Assembly: GCA_030490835.1 (NCBI GenBank)
Contig: CM059972.1
Span: 59,563,563-59,627,562 of the forward strand
Reading direction: 5' to 3'
Length of the DNA stretch: 64,000 nucleotides
Origin: Annona cherimola
Lineage: Eukaryota > Streptophyta > Magnoliopsida > Magnoliales > Annonaceae
The notes below the pieces were generated by a model that ran no database searches, had not been told where the DNA came from, and worked only from the letters and a program-made list of their open reading frames with translations. The position numbers and the translations under genes were made by a program. Of the stretch, positions 21,830-34,783 are shown in pieces. Every line of letters begins with the position of its first letter. The first letter of the stretch is position 1.

Positions 21830-23962
21830 ATTGGTACCTGGTACTGCAATGGAAAACTCTCTAAATACTTCTTCAATGTCGGATGGTTTGGGCGTTGTCC
21901 TTAGGCAATCTTGACAACATATTAATGACTCAACAGTTTTTGCAGATAAAGAACTTCTATATGCATCAAGAACTCATCCCCCAGTACTAAAAGCAGATTC
22001 AAATGCTACAGTAGAAACAGGAATAGCAAATATGTCATGAGCAATCAAAGATAATACTCTAAATCTGGATGCATTAGCTGACTACTAATTTAAAACATTA
22101 ATTTTGCTAGTTGGCAACAATCCAGGTTCTTAAAGATACAAATCGATTTCAGTTTTCGACCATTGCTTATTATTCTCTTTGCAAAATTCTAGAAAATCTT
22201 CAGTTGTGCAAGCCTCAACATTGGTTTGACTGTACTCTCCCACCTCACTTGAAGCTTTTCTTGAAGCAGAATGAGATTCATAAAACTTGAACAGTTTATT
22301 CAATTCAGAAGTGATCATTTGAGTGGCTTCAACAAATTTACTTTTATCAAATAACTTAGCATAAAAATAGCTTATAAATCTAAGCTTGTATCGTGGATCC
22401 AAAGCATATGCTATCAACAAGATAATATTCATTCTATCCAGGCTTCCCCAATATTTAGTGAATTTGTCTCTCATTCTTTTACTCATGCCTTGAAGAAGAT
22501 AATTATCTGATGTTGAACTCATGAGTAAAAGTTTTTCAGCCTCATATAGTTGGACCAAAAGCATTGAAGAAGTATCATAAGATGTGCCAGACAAAACCTT
22601 TGTAATCTCATAAAATTTTTACAAAAATTGACACAAAACTTGTGCATTATCCTAATCAAATGCTGTTGGAGGTCCCTCCCTAGCAACAATTGTATCCTTT
22701 TCCCCTAGTTTATCAAATGCTGCTCTAAACTTTAAAGCACTGACCAACATGAAATATGTGGAATTCCATCTAGTAGGAACATCTAAGCACAAGCCACCTT
22801 TTTCTTTGATTCCTTCTTTCTGACAATATTTCTCAAATTTATCTTTCATAGCAGGTGAAGCTCTTACATATTTAATCACATTTCTAATCCGATTGATTGA
22901 GTCTTAAATCTCATCTATTCCATCATGCACAATCAGATTAAGAATATGTGTTGCATACCTAATATGAAATGTAGATCCATCCCCAATGAGTAAACTCTTC
23001 TCTCTTAAACTTTCTTTCAATTTTCTAGCTGCGACATCATTACTAGATGCATTGTCCATAGTTATAGTAGAAATTCCATTGAAGTTCCATTTCATTAAGC
23101 AATCATAAACAATATTAGCAATGCATTCACCAGTGTGTGGAGGTGGGCACAAACAAAAGTTAATAACTTTTTTATTTAGCTTCCAGTTGGCATCAACAAA
23201 ATGTGCAGTGAGGCATAGATAACCTTCATTAGCTATAGATGTCCACATGTCTGTTGTTAAATATAATCTATGCACTTGATCATGGAAAAAACTCATGAGA
23301 TTAGTTTTCTCACTTTCATACATTGAAGCCACATCTTTAGCAACTGTTATTCTAGACACAAATTTCACAAGCGGTTGAATTTTAGTGATATATCTGCGAA
23401 AACCCTCACACTAAACCAACTTAAATGGAAGTTCGTCGATTATTATCATTTCAGCAAAACCCCTTCTATTTGCAGCTTGATCAAATTGCCATGCAGTCAA
23501 ACTACCTACTTGGCCACTAGAATTATATGATGGAGATGATAAACTCAACAATTTCTGCTTCTTATCACCCCACCCACAATCATAATAAGTGCATCTATCT
23601 AGATACTTTCTCATTGAGCTAGTTCCATTCTTACTTGAATAAGCTAAAACCTTCTTGTAGTAATTACATGTCACTTCTTGTTTCTCCTCTTTCCTATCAT
23701 TCTTTAAAACTTGCTTAACTTTCTTAGTGAAGTGCTGCCACACATTAGAAGATAATTTATATTGAGGTTTCGATTTTGGAGGAACAACATTATCTGTAGT
23801 TATCTCGTCCTTCAAATCCCTTTCACTCACAATTACTTGTCCCATTACATCCCCTTTCACCATATTCTCATCCTCAATCTCAACCTCTAAGTTCTCTATT
23901 ATATTAACTGTGTCATCCATATTTAAATCAATATAGTTGTTCACACTGCTGCCTTCTTCCAT
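21830..23962 (-). pseudogene. hAT transposase, nonsense mutations only
   Basis: Transposase in one frame from MEEGSSVNNYIDL (near 23962) to about 21830, close to 700 codons. The N-terminal BED zinc finger is visible: VWQHFTKK..CNYYKK..GTSSMRKYLDRC, with one Cys replaced by Tyr. The core has LTTDMWTSIANEGYLCLTAH and STITMDNASSND, with the catalytic Asp region. The hATC dimerisation domain is at 21880-22100: AIPVSTVAFESAFSTGG, then AYRSSLSAKTVESLICCQD. All open pieces (22130-22594, 22652-22879, 22904-23368, 23411-24076) share the frame. Stops at 23411, 22904, 22652, near 22620 and in the C-terminus break it; no indel does. Confidence 0.9.
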
Positions 23963-24076
23963 ACTTAATATTACAATTACTCCTAAAATAGTAGCATTAC
24001 AATATTGATTAAAACATTTAACTATGGAATGAATCGAATTGAATATATCATGTAAAATGAATTGAATTAAGAACAA

Positions 24077-25690
24077 TTTTTTTTAAGACAAGTAAGGATC
24101 AACAGAACATACAATTCAATACATTAAACAAGAGGAATAATTGAATATAAGAACAACAAATCAACATAAAAAAGACTATAAATTTCTAAGTAATAAAGAC
24201 TTAACAAATCAATCAAGTTATCAAGTTATGTAGAACTATGATATGGGATTCAAGGTGGTCATTAGATATAAGAATAGAATTGAAACTGTGGCTTCAAGTT
24301 TGGAGTTAAAAGGCATTTGAAATCTGTGACTGTTTCCATGCTATTAAAACAGAAACTTGGATTTAGGCTCTGCAGAAATATGAAAATGATTATGATTAGG
24401 AGTCAACGCCAGTTTTTGAGGAAAAACTAAAAAACAAATCATGACCAACTGATCCGCATCAAAGATTCAAGGTAATTTCTTAGTTGTGCAAAAAGGGAAG
24501 GTGTTAGGCATCCTTTGCATGTTCCCATAAGTGTTTGTTGCATTCCGTTTCACACAAGTAAATTTTTATTACACTTTGGTTGGTTTAAAGGATTTTTGAT
24601 GGGTTTTTAAACTGCATATTAGATGACATTTGATTCCAACTAGCTATTCAAATTCCATTTCCACACAAGAATATCCATGTTTTCACAAAGGAAATCCAGT
24701 TTCAGCAACTAGAGTATAAAATTCAGTAATACACCATATAATCTCCTTCCAACCGAATTTGTTCATACACAAGAGTGAAAGCACGCATTCTCAAAATAGC
24801 AATTCCAACATTACAATAATCGAGTCATATGATGAATGAAAATTTCAACACCTTTCATCCACAATTTCCAAACCATCACTATACACAATCCATGAACTCT
24901 TACTGCCATGTATTCACTCATTCTCATATTCTCCTCTCCAAGTGTCAAGCCAACAATAAGGAATTATACATCAGAAACCATGGACAAATCCAAACAAGAT
25001 CACAAATCCCACAACTTATTGTATATAAAACAACAAAATTTTCAAAAGGAAAAGAAGATGGGGATGACAAGATGAATGAATTCAGATTATATAGATAATA
25101 TCTATGCAAGTGACATGATTTCTTAAATGCTATGAATCTGCTGATTCCCCTTCCTTCATCAATACAGACATGGGGACACAAATTGGGTCATCAAAGGACT
25201 AAAAAATCAATCCCATTAACTAATACTCAAAGCACATGACCAACCTTTGAAAATAAGCTAATTATTAAAATAAACTAGTCCACATAATGACTGTCTACAG
25301 GAAAACCGAAACAGGGACAAGAATCAATTGTAGTTCATTCAAAAATTCAGGGGCTGACAAGGGCTTTTATCATTGGAAACCCATTAATTTGGACTCAATG
25401 TGTAAAAGCCAGATGCATCCTTGACAACCCACAAACAGATTCAAATAGAAGCTCAGAGGATGCACATTCAAATGATAAACATAGGCGAATCAGTGATTTA
25501 TGAACCCTACTTGCAGAGTAATTTATGAATTTTTTCATCAAACAGTATAATCCAATTCCAAATTCCAGGGAAGGAAAAACTCCAAAGCGCCACAAAAGCA
25601 ATCAACGAATATAAACCAAATCATGATAAAGGCTGTGCAGCATTCAAGAAAATATCAAATATCTTCTCAGATTGACGGAGAAATAATGGA
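24077..25690 (-). other. hAT 5' non-coding part, no gene seen
   Basis: AT-rich sequence between the transposase start and the GC-rich terminus of the hAT element. Only short chance frames. It may hold a 5' leader or an intron; nothing in it is diagnostic. Confidence 0.5.
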
Positions 25691-25699
25691 AAAGAAGAT

Positions 25700-26075
25700 T
25701 CTTGTTTCGAGATGTCGCTCGGCCGAATCCAACGATGAAGAATCCATGTTCCAACTCTCTCTTCTCCACCCTCTTCGACCCTGGAAGCAAGACAACAGAG
25801 TTAAAAGTTAAAACCCTAAAATCAATATAAAGCTCTGTCGGATCGCCGCAAACTGTGGAGGGGAGCTGTGCCGGCGGGGAGGGAGAGAGAGATCACCGAG
25901 CCTTGTTGTCCTGGAGGGGAGCTGTGCCGGCACCGCTACCCGATCTTCTGCCGCCCGCTGCCACGATTTCTGCCTCAGAGGAGAAAGGAATTGGGGATAG
26001 GGCTGGAGTACGCTGTCGTTGGTCGGCTGGGGAAGGAATTATATTAAGTATTATATAATATATATATATAATAAG
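25700..26075 (-). promoter_or_regulatory. Probable promoter and 5' leader of the hAT transposase
   Basis: On the minus strand a TA-rich run (about 26042-26072) is followed by a short GC-rich stretch (25850-26035) and then TTTTAGGGTTTTA, a telo-box-like motif common in plant 5' leaders. The position, inside the TIR and upstream of the transposase, fits a promoter. This is inference from composition. Confidence 0.35.
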
Positions 26076-26196
26076 GAACCGACCCCTACCCGAAATTGAA
26101 CGGGTATTTCACCCGAGGAACCGAACCTACCCTATTTAGGGTACCCAGCGGGTCAACCCACGAGTACCCAGACCAAGTTGCACCCCTACCTTCTGC

Positions 26197-26750
26197 CGAT
26201 CATTACATGGAGATATCCTGAACAACTTCCGAATTTCTATCATCCACTGTTCAGCCTGTATGGGGTCGGGTTCTTCAGTAAATTTGGGAGGTCATTAAGC
26301 AAGGAATGCATTTATCACCCGTCAATCATCCTCCATTAACTGTTCTTGATCAACCGTAGACGTCGTCGGGGGTGTCGGTCAGTTGTCAAACTAGACCCTT
26401 CTTTGTTAGCACTACCTAATTGAGCCTTTTGAGTCCTTTCACATAAGCCTTGAATAATATCAATGGCTTGGGTTGCCCAGTTTTGAGTGGCCTATTGCAT
26501 AGCTTCCTTCACTGTGGTAGCTACTCTCTCCTCTATCAATCTAGCCCGCCTTGGTTCGAGCTCTTCTTCTTCATTCCTTTCTAGGTTTTCATTTTCTCAT
26601 CATTGTTGAGTTCTTTGATCTTGTCCTTGAAATCTCGGTCTACCTCATTTTGGTCTATTAATTTCTCCAATTTCATGCTGGCTAAGGACTTCATCTGTGA
26701 CAACTTGCTTTCCCTTATTTTGTTTTGCTCCTGATCTTGTGTTCACCATT
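26197..26750 (-). pseudogene. gag: Gypsy gag, N-terminal part
   Basis: The minus strand from 26750 starts MVNTRSGAKQNKGKQVV and continues with several stops into RRARLIEERVATTVKEAMQ. It is the front of the gag whose core lies at 20216-20997; the hAT insertion separates them. Homology of the N-terminal region to known gag is weak apart from the MVNTRSG start. Confidence 0.65.
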
Positions 26751-27115
26751 GTGCTTTTCTATTTATAAAAAGTACATAACTTTCATTTATGATTAGGGTT
26801 AGATCATACCGTGTATACACCTCATCATCATATACTTTAAGTTAATCGCATTCAATTCGCATAGTATCAACATATCGCATTTCATCAATTATCAACATAA
26901 CGTTCATTTCTATCCATTCATTTCAAGAGTTTAGATTACCTGGAGCACAATAACATTTTCATAACTATTTACTTTATTGACATTATCAACATTGCATCAA
27001 AATTTTATCACATAAAACATAGCACACATATTTACAACAATGTACAAACATATACACGATCCAAAAAGTCATCACAAGTTGCATCCGTCTTTTTCATTCC
27101 AATCACACAAAGTCC

Positions 27116-27910
27116 TTAATATCTATCAGGTCCCCTCCTCAAGTAATGCCTTCGACTAATTGGAACACGAGTGGGTTCCTTGGTCATAGTGCTAGTATCG
27201 GACCCTACAGGAACATTCTCCTACTCACCATTATTGCCATTACCATCGTCCCCATCCTCAAATGGTTCAAGAAACTCCATTGGATCCCAATCATCATTCT
27301 CATTATAATTAACATTATCATCCTTTCGGACAAGTTCTCCATTCCTTCCCATAATGTGAATGATAACTTCTCCATACTTTGGGGAAATAGGTGTCTCTAT
27401 TATCCCTTGGGCACGTTGTTGCTCTAATACAATGGCTACTTCTTTTTCTTTCTGTCGGATCTTCTCCTAGCTTGATCCGAAACTGGATACATCCATGGGC
27501 AAATCTATACCATGGTCCTAGGTCTGGAGGTATAGGTGCTGGGGTCGGATCCCAGAAGTCCTGAAGATCTTGAGCATGTATGTAATTAGTCGAAACTAAA
27601 GGATATATAGGTAGATCAGAGAATGGTACGGAGGGCATGGTGCGGAGGGACCTTCCGTTCTAAAGACTTGGCTTGTAGACTCTTCTAGTTTCTGCATTTG
27701 TGCAGGGGGGTTGACATAGTAGCTTCCTTGAGCTTGTGGTAGAGGGGGTCTAGGCTGGAAACCTAGAGGTACAGGTGGAAAATATGCCTCATTCTGTTGG
27801 GACTCCCAAAACCTATTCATAATTTCTTCAAGTCTTTGCCTACGCTCCATTTCTTCCATTTCTTGCCTATGTTCCTCTGCACTCATCACCCTTTTCCCTT
27901 TGTCTGTCAT
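27116..27910 (-). pseudogene. Extra reading frame upstream of gypsy gag
   Basis: A roughly 265-codon frame between the PBS and gag, in the same sense as gag. It starts MTDKGKRVMSAEEHRQ at 27910 and ends TAA at 27116-27118 in the same register. Two compensating indels (near 27620 and 27460) put the middle, YIHAQDLQDFWDPTPAPIP, in the +1 register, and one TAG interrupts the acidic tail. Sections: a charged, probably coiled N-terminus (residues 8-35), a proline-rich part, a central block GPWYRFAHGCIQFRIKLG, a block ending IIHIMGRNGELVRKD, and an Asp/Glu/Asn-rich tail. I recognise no domain. It is not gag, protease or integrase. Confidence 0.55.
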
Positions 27911-28040
27911 CTACAATTTAGATGTAACATGTCAGTTAGCATTAAATAATTATAATGCAAATCATATATCCACACATTTAACATCATATATACTAGTTTT
28001 ATTCTTTTAAAGATATCCTTCTGCCGATTTACCAATCCAT

Positions 28041-28052
28041 GTTCTGATACCA
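28041..28052 (-). promoter_or_regulatory. Primer binding site of the gypsy element
   Basis: On the minus strand TGGTATCAGAAC, five bases inside the 5' LTR. It matches the initiator Met-tRNA complement with one change from TGGTATCAGAGC. Confidence 0.75.
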
Positions 28053-28057
28053 ACTTC

Positions 28058-31000
28058 TGTGACACCCCAAACCGGGCGTCACAACCTTACTTCAAGATCA
28101 ATCGATTGGTAAATGTGATCAGGATTGTTGCCCTGTCAAACGGCGGAATTCTTGACTCCTTAGGAGTCGAGGCCCTCATATGCATGTTTGATTTTTCATT
28201 ATAGGGCATTACACATACACTTGGTCGTTTCATATCACATAATTTGCACATATTTATGGTATAACACTCAGTACTTTATTTATTCATCATAGCAATTCTA
28301 TATTTGCATTCAACACTTCAATTGGCAGCACCAAAATATGTAACATTAGCATATAATATGATTCCATTAAATACACACTCATTCATTCACTAAACATTCA
28401 TTCATTCACTTATGTAACCATGTATAACATCATAAAATCTATCATTTGTGGAGTCCTCCCTATGCTCCGTTGCCTCATCAATCCTTTCACCTGTCTATGG
28501 ATTTGGAAAATAAAATATGAGTCGAAACTCAATAAGCAAGCTATAATTTTTAGGCAATTCATTTTGAACACAACCTTTGCGTAAAAGCATTTCCTTCCAT
28601 TTTAATAGAAGATACTTATCAAGTGATCAACTATCAATAGGATGAAAACCTTTTTCATTGAAACATTATGAGCAATGCAATGCAGTGCATCATTTCAAAA
28701 CATAATATCATTGGACGGAAGTTAGCTAGGCAACCATCCTGCTCGTTCCTCTCTCCCACTCAGGGAGGCGCCGCCGGCCCTCAGCCCTCTTCTTAGCGAC
28801 TTGGCCACACCTAAGGGGGACCTCGGTCCTCTTACTGCCTCCAGGTGGACCTCATGCTTTATGCACATGAAGTTTTCATAAATATGATCCTTGACATGAC
28901 ATGCCAGCATGATTTTCCATTCACAAATTCATGTATCATCATTTGTCAAGAATAGTTGAAAAAGCATTATAGAAATCAATTAGAGAAATATCATTTCATT
29001 GCAAAACAAGATAAAGGAATGACCATCCTTAAACACATTAATAAGAGTTTAAATCATACTTGTGCAAATTCAAAAACAAGAAATATTTAGAAAATTTCTT
29101 GCTTACCTTGCTTGCCTTGATCTTTACTCAATCTTTTCTTTGCCTTTACCTATACATAAGAATGTCATTGCATTCATAACATTTCATTTGCTTGCACACA
29201 TATAGTTTTTCAACCCACAATTTATTTTATTCATAAATCACTTGCATAGCAATCATTCATCCATATGGATTGCATTTGCCATTTATCATTCATGCCATAA
29301 TCATTTCTGAACACTCCTTGCATGTTTGCCTCCTTGTTCACATAAAATTCCAAAATTTGGGTCTTTCTTCCCCATTCCTTTTGGCCGTCCAAAGTGCATA
29401 TATTTCATGGTATTTTAATCTCTAAGTCATCCATAAACTCATTAGCATAATTCATGTTTCATACATGTCATAAAAATATGAAAATCGGGTCATATACATA
29501 ACCCTAAGTTCCATCCTTTCTAAAATCCACCTCTAATAGGTTAAACCTTCATAATCACTTATGATACTTGTTTATATCTCATTATAAGTTAAATTCTATC
29601 AAAAAAATCTGGAATTTAACATTTATTTTGATTTATTCCTAAATCTGTTCATAATGTTGAAATCAGAAACATTGATCTCTCTAATTTTTGAATCATAATC
29701 AAATAAAAGAATTTAAATATTAAATTTAAGTCATACCTTCATAACTTCATGAATTAACCAAAATAAATATTTTCAACACAACATATAAATTATTTATATT
29801 TATTTCGGTATTTTTACCCTGCTGGACAGCAGCAGATATTTTCAGACAGTTAAAATCACGTAAATTATTAAGTATATTACACCTTTAAAAAACTAATTTT
29901 TATATTGTTAGTGTGTTACTTATGATGTATTCCATATCGTATAAAATTTTCAGCTCAAAATACCTTTTATAAAAATTATTAAAAATCATTTGGTGTAGCT
30001 GATCCTGACACCTTTGCAACCCTGTTTAGGCTAATTTTCTCAGATTTTTAATTTACAACCTGTTTACCCTTTTGAGTTCAAAATTGGGTCATTCCTTAAT
30101 CACCCTATCATGAGTTTTCAAACAAATTTTCATGCTAAAATTCATCCATTTATTATTCCATTCATATTTTAGATTTCTGTCTCATTTCTTCTAGGTTTAG
30201 CTCCCATATTTGCATTTAATTTCAATAGATTAGCAAAGACCCTTAATAAATACTCTATTCAGGAGTGTCATAATATTTCTTTAGGGGTATATTATGAATC
30301 CTATTTATGGTCCATAAATAAAGGTAGAGAATTTAGATTTTAATGAATCAAATTCTAAGATATACTTACTTCATTTGAGCTAAACTTGAATTTCAATCTT
30401 TCTAACTTGGATTCCTCTCTTTGCTCCTCTTTCTCTTCCTCTTTTTCTTCTTTCTTTCTTCCTTCTTCTTCCTTTTCCCATGCTGGGTCCTTGAACTTCT
30501 CCTCCAAAAAGTGGACGTCCCTCCTTGCTTGCTCCTTGGTAATTTTTTTCTGTTTTTGGTTTTCCACTCCCAAGTTAAACGTCCCTATGCTCCAGCCCTT
30601 GCTGATTTTTGTGGGTCCCACTTGCCATCTCATTTGAGTAATTATGGCTTAATTGACATGGCTCAACTTCGTCCAAGTAAAATCCATATTTATCTTGTGT
30701 AAAATCTCAAAAAATTTCATTATCTCTTAATCCTCCTCCCTTGGTCGTCTATGTGGCTGGGATTTTGTCATTTAGTGATAAAAATCTACAGCTCCATAAT
30801 TACCCTAGGTGATTAGCTTATGTGGTGTAATTTTATGGAAATTTTGAAAATAAAAAAACCCATTTTATCTCCTCCCATGGACGTCCAAGCATGCCACCAT
30901 TGCAAGCTCCTTAATGCATTGCTTTAATGCACGAGATTATCTTGGATTTTATCACTTTTGATAATTAAAAAAAGCAAGCCAAAAATCTCTAAAAGTGACA

Positions 31001-31638
31001 TCTCACATGCATTGAATTTACCTCATGATTAACATCTCTGATCTCATGATTATTTGCACAAGTGTCCAAGTTATTTTGTCCTTTTTTGAGAATGCATATT
31101 TCTTTGGTAATTACCCTAATCCATTCCACTCATAATATTAAGCAAGTCGTTTTAACCGTTCATTTTAAAATTTACTTCAAAACGACGTTTCCATCTCAAG
31201 TTATAGCCATTTGAAGTTCATTCTTGGATTAAGATGAAATTAAATAATTATCTCCATAATCCCATCACATTTGCTCAATCCAATCCATCCATAAAATTGA
31301 GCATGACGTTCTGTACATATCTCTCAATTTTCACCTCAATCCGCCTTACCGGCGTCAAGTTATGAATTTCCTAATATATCCCAACTTAATTCCATAATTA
31401 CCCTTCTCTTTTCCATAAATTAAATCACGATAATTAAGATAATTGTTCATGGCACATTATCCATTCATGATCCCTAACAAACCACTTGACCATAGCAATT
31501 TGTTCCAACCTCTATTTTTAATCAAATTCTTAATTATAAAATATTATCATGAAAACCATTCATAAATGAATGAAATCATAAATCATAAATTCAATCTAAA
31601 TACATAAATACAAGTTCTACTTGGGTCTGGGTGTTACA
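28058..31638 (-). repeat. 5' LTR of the gypsy element
   Basis: A complete 3,581-bp LTR from TGTGACACCCC to GGGTGTTACA, followed by the duplication CTTGA. It has the pyrimidine tract at about 30415-30478 and the conserved GGGAGGCGCCGCCGG region near 28760. It lacks a 37-bp stretch present near 16088 in the other LTR. Confidence 0.93.
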
Positions 31639-31643
31639 CTTGA

Positions 31644-33124
31644 TAGAGTCGAACTTATTTTAGCTTTATAACTTTTTGCAAAATGGGTTTCGATTTCATC
31701 TCGGAAATCTTTGGCAGTAATATCCTGTTTAGATACAGCACTCCTAGAGGCTTCTAAAATTATCTTCTGTATGATCATGAGACTCATGCGATTTGAACGA
31801 TCCCACCTCTCAAAGTCCCTTTTTTCTAAATGAAACTTGCAGCAATAAAAAGGGTGAGTTGTTTTACCCTTAACTCAAGGTCTAGATTCATGTAGCCAAG
31901 AATAATCATAACATTCACTTTCCATTGTTTAAAATTGGTTTTATTCAGCATGATAATAGAATTGATATTAGTAGATATAGTAGAAGCAGATGTATTAGCT
32001 GAACATAGAGCAAAATAATATATTCGTATGAATTGCATATAAAATCTTAGAAAAATTCAAAGAATAGTAGGACCCATCACGAGATACCTAAAACAACATT
32101 AATATTTAGTCTTTGGATAGAAATATTAACTTGTAAGTTGTACTCTTGTTGTAATAATTAAATATTGACAATAAAAATCCCGTTAAATAATAAGTCTTTC
32201 TTTAGATCAACTCATTATTTACATGGAAAATCAAATAATTGTCACATATTTATTACCACATGTGTGTGTGCAACTTTGCCAAATATTAACCTTCCTTTGG
32301 GTCGATTAATATCCGCATGAATTACATTTATACAATCATTTTAATATTTCAAAAATAAATTAACTTATACAAGACAGACTACTTTGGTAGTATGTTGTTT
32401 CAATTAATTTATTTCAAAACGTCAGACATTCGTAAAGAATATTTGTACCATCATTTGAATTTAAAATTTCAACAGATCCAAAGTTTTAATCTTGGATGAC
32501 AATGGGTTAATATGAATTTTAATAGAAAACAACAAATCATAGATGCATGAAAATTATTCACAGATTGCTTTCTAAATTTTCATAAATTAATCATATGAAT
32601 TAATCGCACATATAATTCAAAAATTACATGCATATCCATAAATTTACAAAAAGTTACATTTCTTGACCTATTTGGCTCAATCAAACCTTTCTATTTGATT
32701 CAAAACATCCAAAAACAGAGAAAATCATCATTGGATCGTCCAAAAAGATATCATGATTAGATAATATGTTAAATCTTATTTAGACCATTAATAAGTTGCC
32801 ACATGTCCACAAAGCAGGTAATTGGGCCAAGGTGTGGGCCAGGAATTAGCTATTGGACTCTGCCTCTGTTGTTGGGCCGTGCTTGGGCCTGGATTGTAAC
32901 TGAGCGCAAGCTTAAGCTCGTGAGAACCTTTTGGGCTTGTAGGCTTTGTATAAGACCCAAAACAGAAAAGGGGTGCCCAGGGGCTGGATTGTAAAATTTA
33001 CGGATATGACTTTTATATGAATTGTTTAAGACTGAAACTTATGTGCAAATAGTTTATGGATAAGGGTTCTTGTGCAAAATTTTGCGGCCAGGGGGTCTTA
33101 TGCAAATTTTCTTATCTTCTTTCC
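31644..33124 (-). pseudogene. Copia A gag start and leader
   Basis: After the gypsy insertion A's gag continues. The minus strand at 31826-32038 reads STNINSIIMLNKTNFKQWKV, the usual start of a copia gag with the UBN2 core. Upstream (32041-33124) is an untranslated leader, G-rich near 32810-32990 on the plus strand, related to 47755-48180 in copia B. It is cut at 33125 by SIRE-2 (duplication CAATC). Confidence 0.65.
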
Positions 33125-33129
33125 CAATC

Positions 33130-34783
33130 TGTTGGTCCCGAGTTAATGGCAATTACCCAACAGGGGAGGGGTGAATTGAGTATTTAAATTTTTTCAACTT
33201 AAACTGAAACTTTACCTCGGATTAAATTAGTTCCCTTCAATGAAGCAAATGGAAAGTAATAAGATAATGAAAGCAGAGATAGAAATCAATAGACAGGGTT
33301 TTATAGTGGTTCGGGCAACCTTCCCTACTCCACTCTTCCAAGCTCATACCTCTTGTGATTTGGGTTCCATTATGTATTTCACAAATACAACTAGAGCCTC
33401 TACTCTCTTCTAGATTTCAGCTCTAGGGGGCATCAACAATACACAACACAAGTAGGTGATGAGTTCCACTCCAGTCACACACTACTTTGCTTACACTTGA
33501 TCTTAGTTACGAAAACTAAATCAAGTTCAATACAACAAGAAAGAATTAAAGAAGGTTTCTACACATTACTAACGTGTAGAGGCAGATTTGGCACGGAGAA
33601 GAACTTGTGAAACAGACTTAATGATTCAGCAAGCAGCTCTTGGCAGTTTGAAAGCAAAGTTCTTCTTCTAGATGTTAGCTTGATCACTTAAAGCTTTCAG
33701 GAATGGGAGTTGTGCTCAATCAATGAAGTTTCAGCTACCCTCCACGTTCATCTTGAATACCTTATATAAATGGCAAGGGAATTCGAACGTTTCGAAGTAG
33801 GTGGCACGCATTTAATGCGCCAATATTCGAAAATTTCCGACCATTGTGACATAAGTCGCAGGTGGAGTCGACTTCGGGTGTAACTTCGTCTTTCCGCAAA
33901 TACTTCAAGTTCCATTCTAGGTCGACTTGGTCCTGAACTTGACCCAAGTCACAGGTGAAGTCGACTTCGGGTGCGACTTCACTTTCTGTGATTGCTTAAT
34001 GAACTTGAAATCATTGGAGATGGCTTTGGTCACTTGAATTTCTTCAAATTAAATATTCTTCCCTTGATTTACATCATCTGAAATTTAGTTTATTCATCCT
34101 AGCTTGATGTCCTTTAGCTCCGTGTCTTGAAATCTTGAATACTTGAATCTTGGAGTTCATGAAAGAAGTTCAAATGTGTGATCTTGATCTTCCATGATGA
34201 ATACATGCAACTTTGCTTGCTTTGGACTTGATTTGATCTTCATTTAACCTAAGTCGAATACTTGAGTCAACTTGATCTTCAACTTCACTCAAGTCTAGCA
34301 TCGAGCCGACTTGGTCTGTGACTTAGCTCTTCAAGTTCTGCACTGTCAGTCTAAAATCGAAGCTGGAGTCGACTTGGTCTGCGACTTCACCCAAGTCGCA
34401 TGTGGAGTCGACTTGGTCTGCGACTTCGGTAGCTCTCGTCCCCAATTTCAACGCTAGACAAAAAATCACGGTTGAAGTTGATACTGGAGTCAACTTGGTC
34501 TGTGACTTCGCCCAAGTCGCATGAGAAGTCGACTTTCAGCAGCTATTGCTCCCAATTTCAACGCTAGACATAAAAATGCATTTGAAGTCGATACTGGAGT
34601 TAACTTGGAGATCGACTTGGCCTGAGTCGACTTGACCTGTCATGCTTCATTTTCTTCATTTTTATATCCTTTAATCATCTCACAACCATGTTAGTAACCA
34701 AAACTTACTAAAATTGATTTGTTTAATCATGAGAACATAGACTTGGCTTATTTTTCCATTGATTTCAACACATGTTTCCAACA
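33130..34783 (-). repeat. 3' LTR of SIRE-2
   Basis: A 1,654-bp LTR beginning TGTTGGTCCC on the plus strand. A TATA box (TTATATAA on the minus strand) is at 33762-33769, downstream in the minus-strand sense of the conserved palindrome region near 33811. The AAGTCG/CGACTT array covers about 33855-33985 and 34250-34640 and is shorter by about 35 bases than in the 5' LTR. Confidence 0.92.

Larger units (their letters stand above)
21006..26188 (-). mobile_element. Ac-like hAT transposon inserted in gypsy gag
   Basis: A 5,183-bp DNA transposon with terminal inverted repeats TAGGGGTGCAACTTGG and CCAAGTTGCACCCCTA, flanked by the 8-bp duplication CCTTCTGC (20998-21005 and 26189-26196), the length typical of hAT. 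Subterminal regions at both ends repeat GGGTAGG/CCTACCC-type motifs, as expected for transposase binding sites. The transposase frame on the minus strand covers about 21830-23962. Confidence 0.95.
13670..31638 (-). mobile_element. Long-LTR Ty3/gypsy element, split by an hAT transposon
   Basis: A 17,969-bp insertion with CTTGA on both sides (13665-13669 and 31639-31643). LTRs are about 3.6 kb. Minus-strand order: 5' LTR 28058-31638, PBS 28041-28052, an extra reading frame 27116-27910, gag, protease, RT, RNase H, integrase, then 3' LTR. Integrase after RNase H is the gypsy order. Long LTRs and a gag that begins MVNTRSG would fit a chromovirus of the Tekay/Del kind, but the integrase C-terminus where a chromodomain would sit is deleted, so the lineage is not proven. 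The hAT element accounts for 5.2 kb. Confidence 0.92.

Noticed and set aside
25855..26058. Frame of 67 codons in the hAT terminus
   Set aside because: GC-rich region next to the TIR, opposite to the transposase; more likely 5' leader of the transposase.
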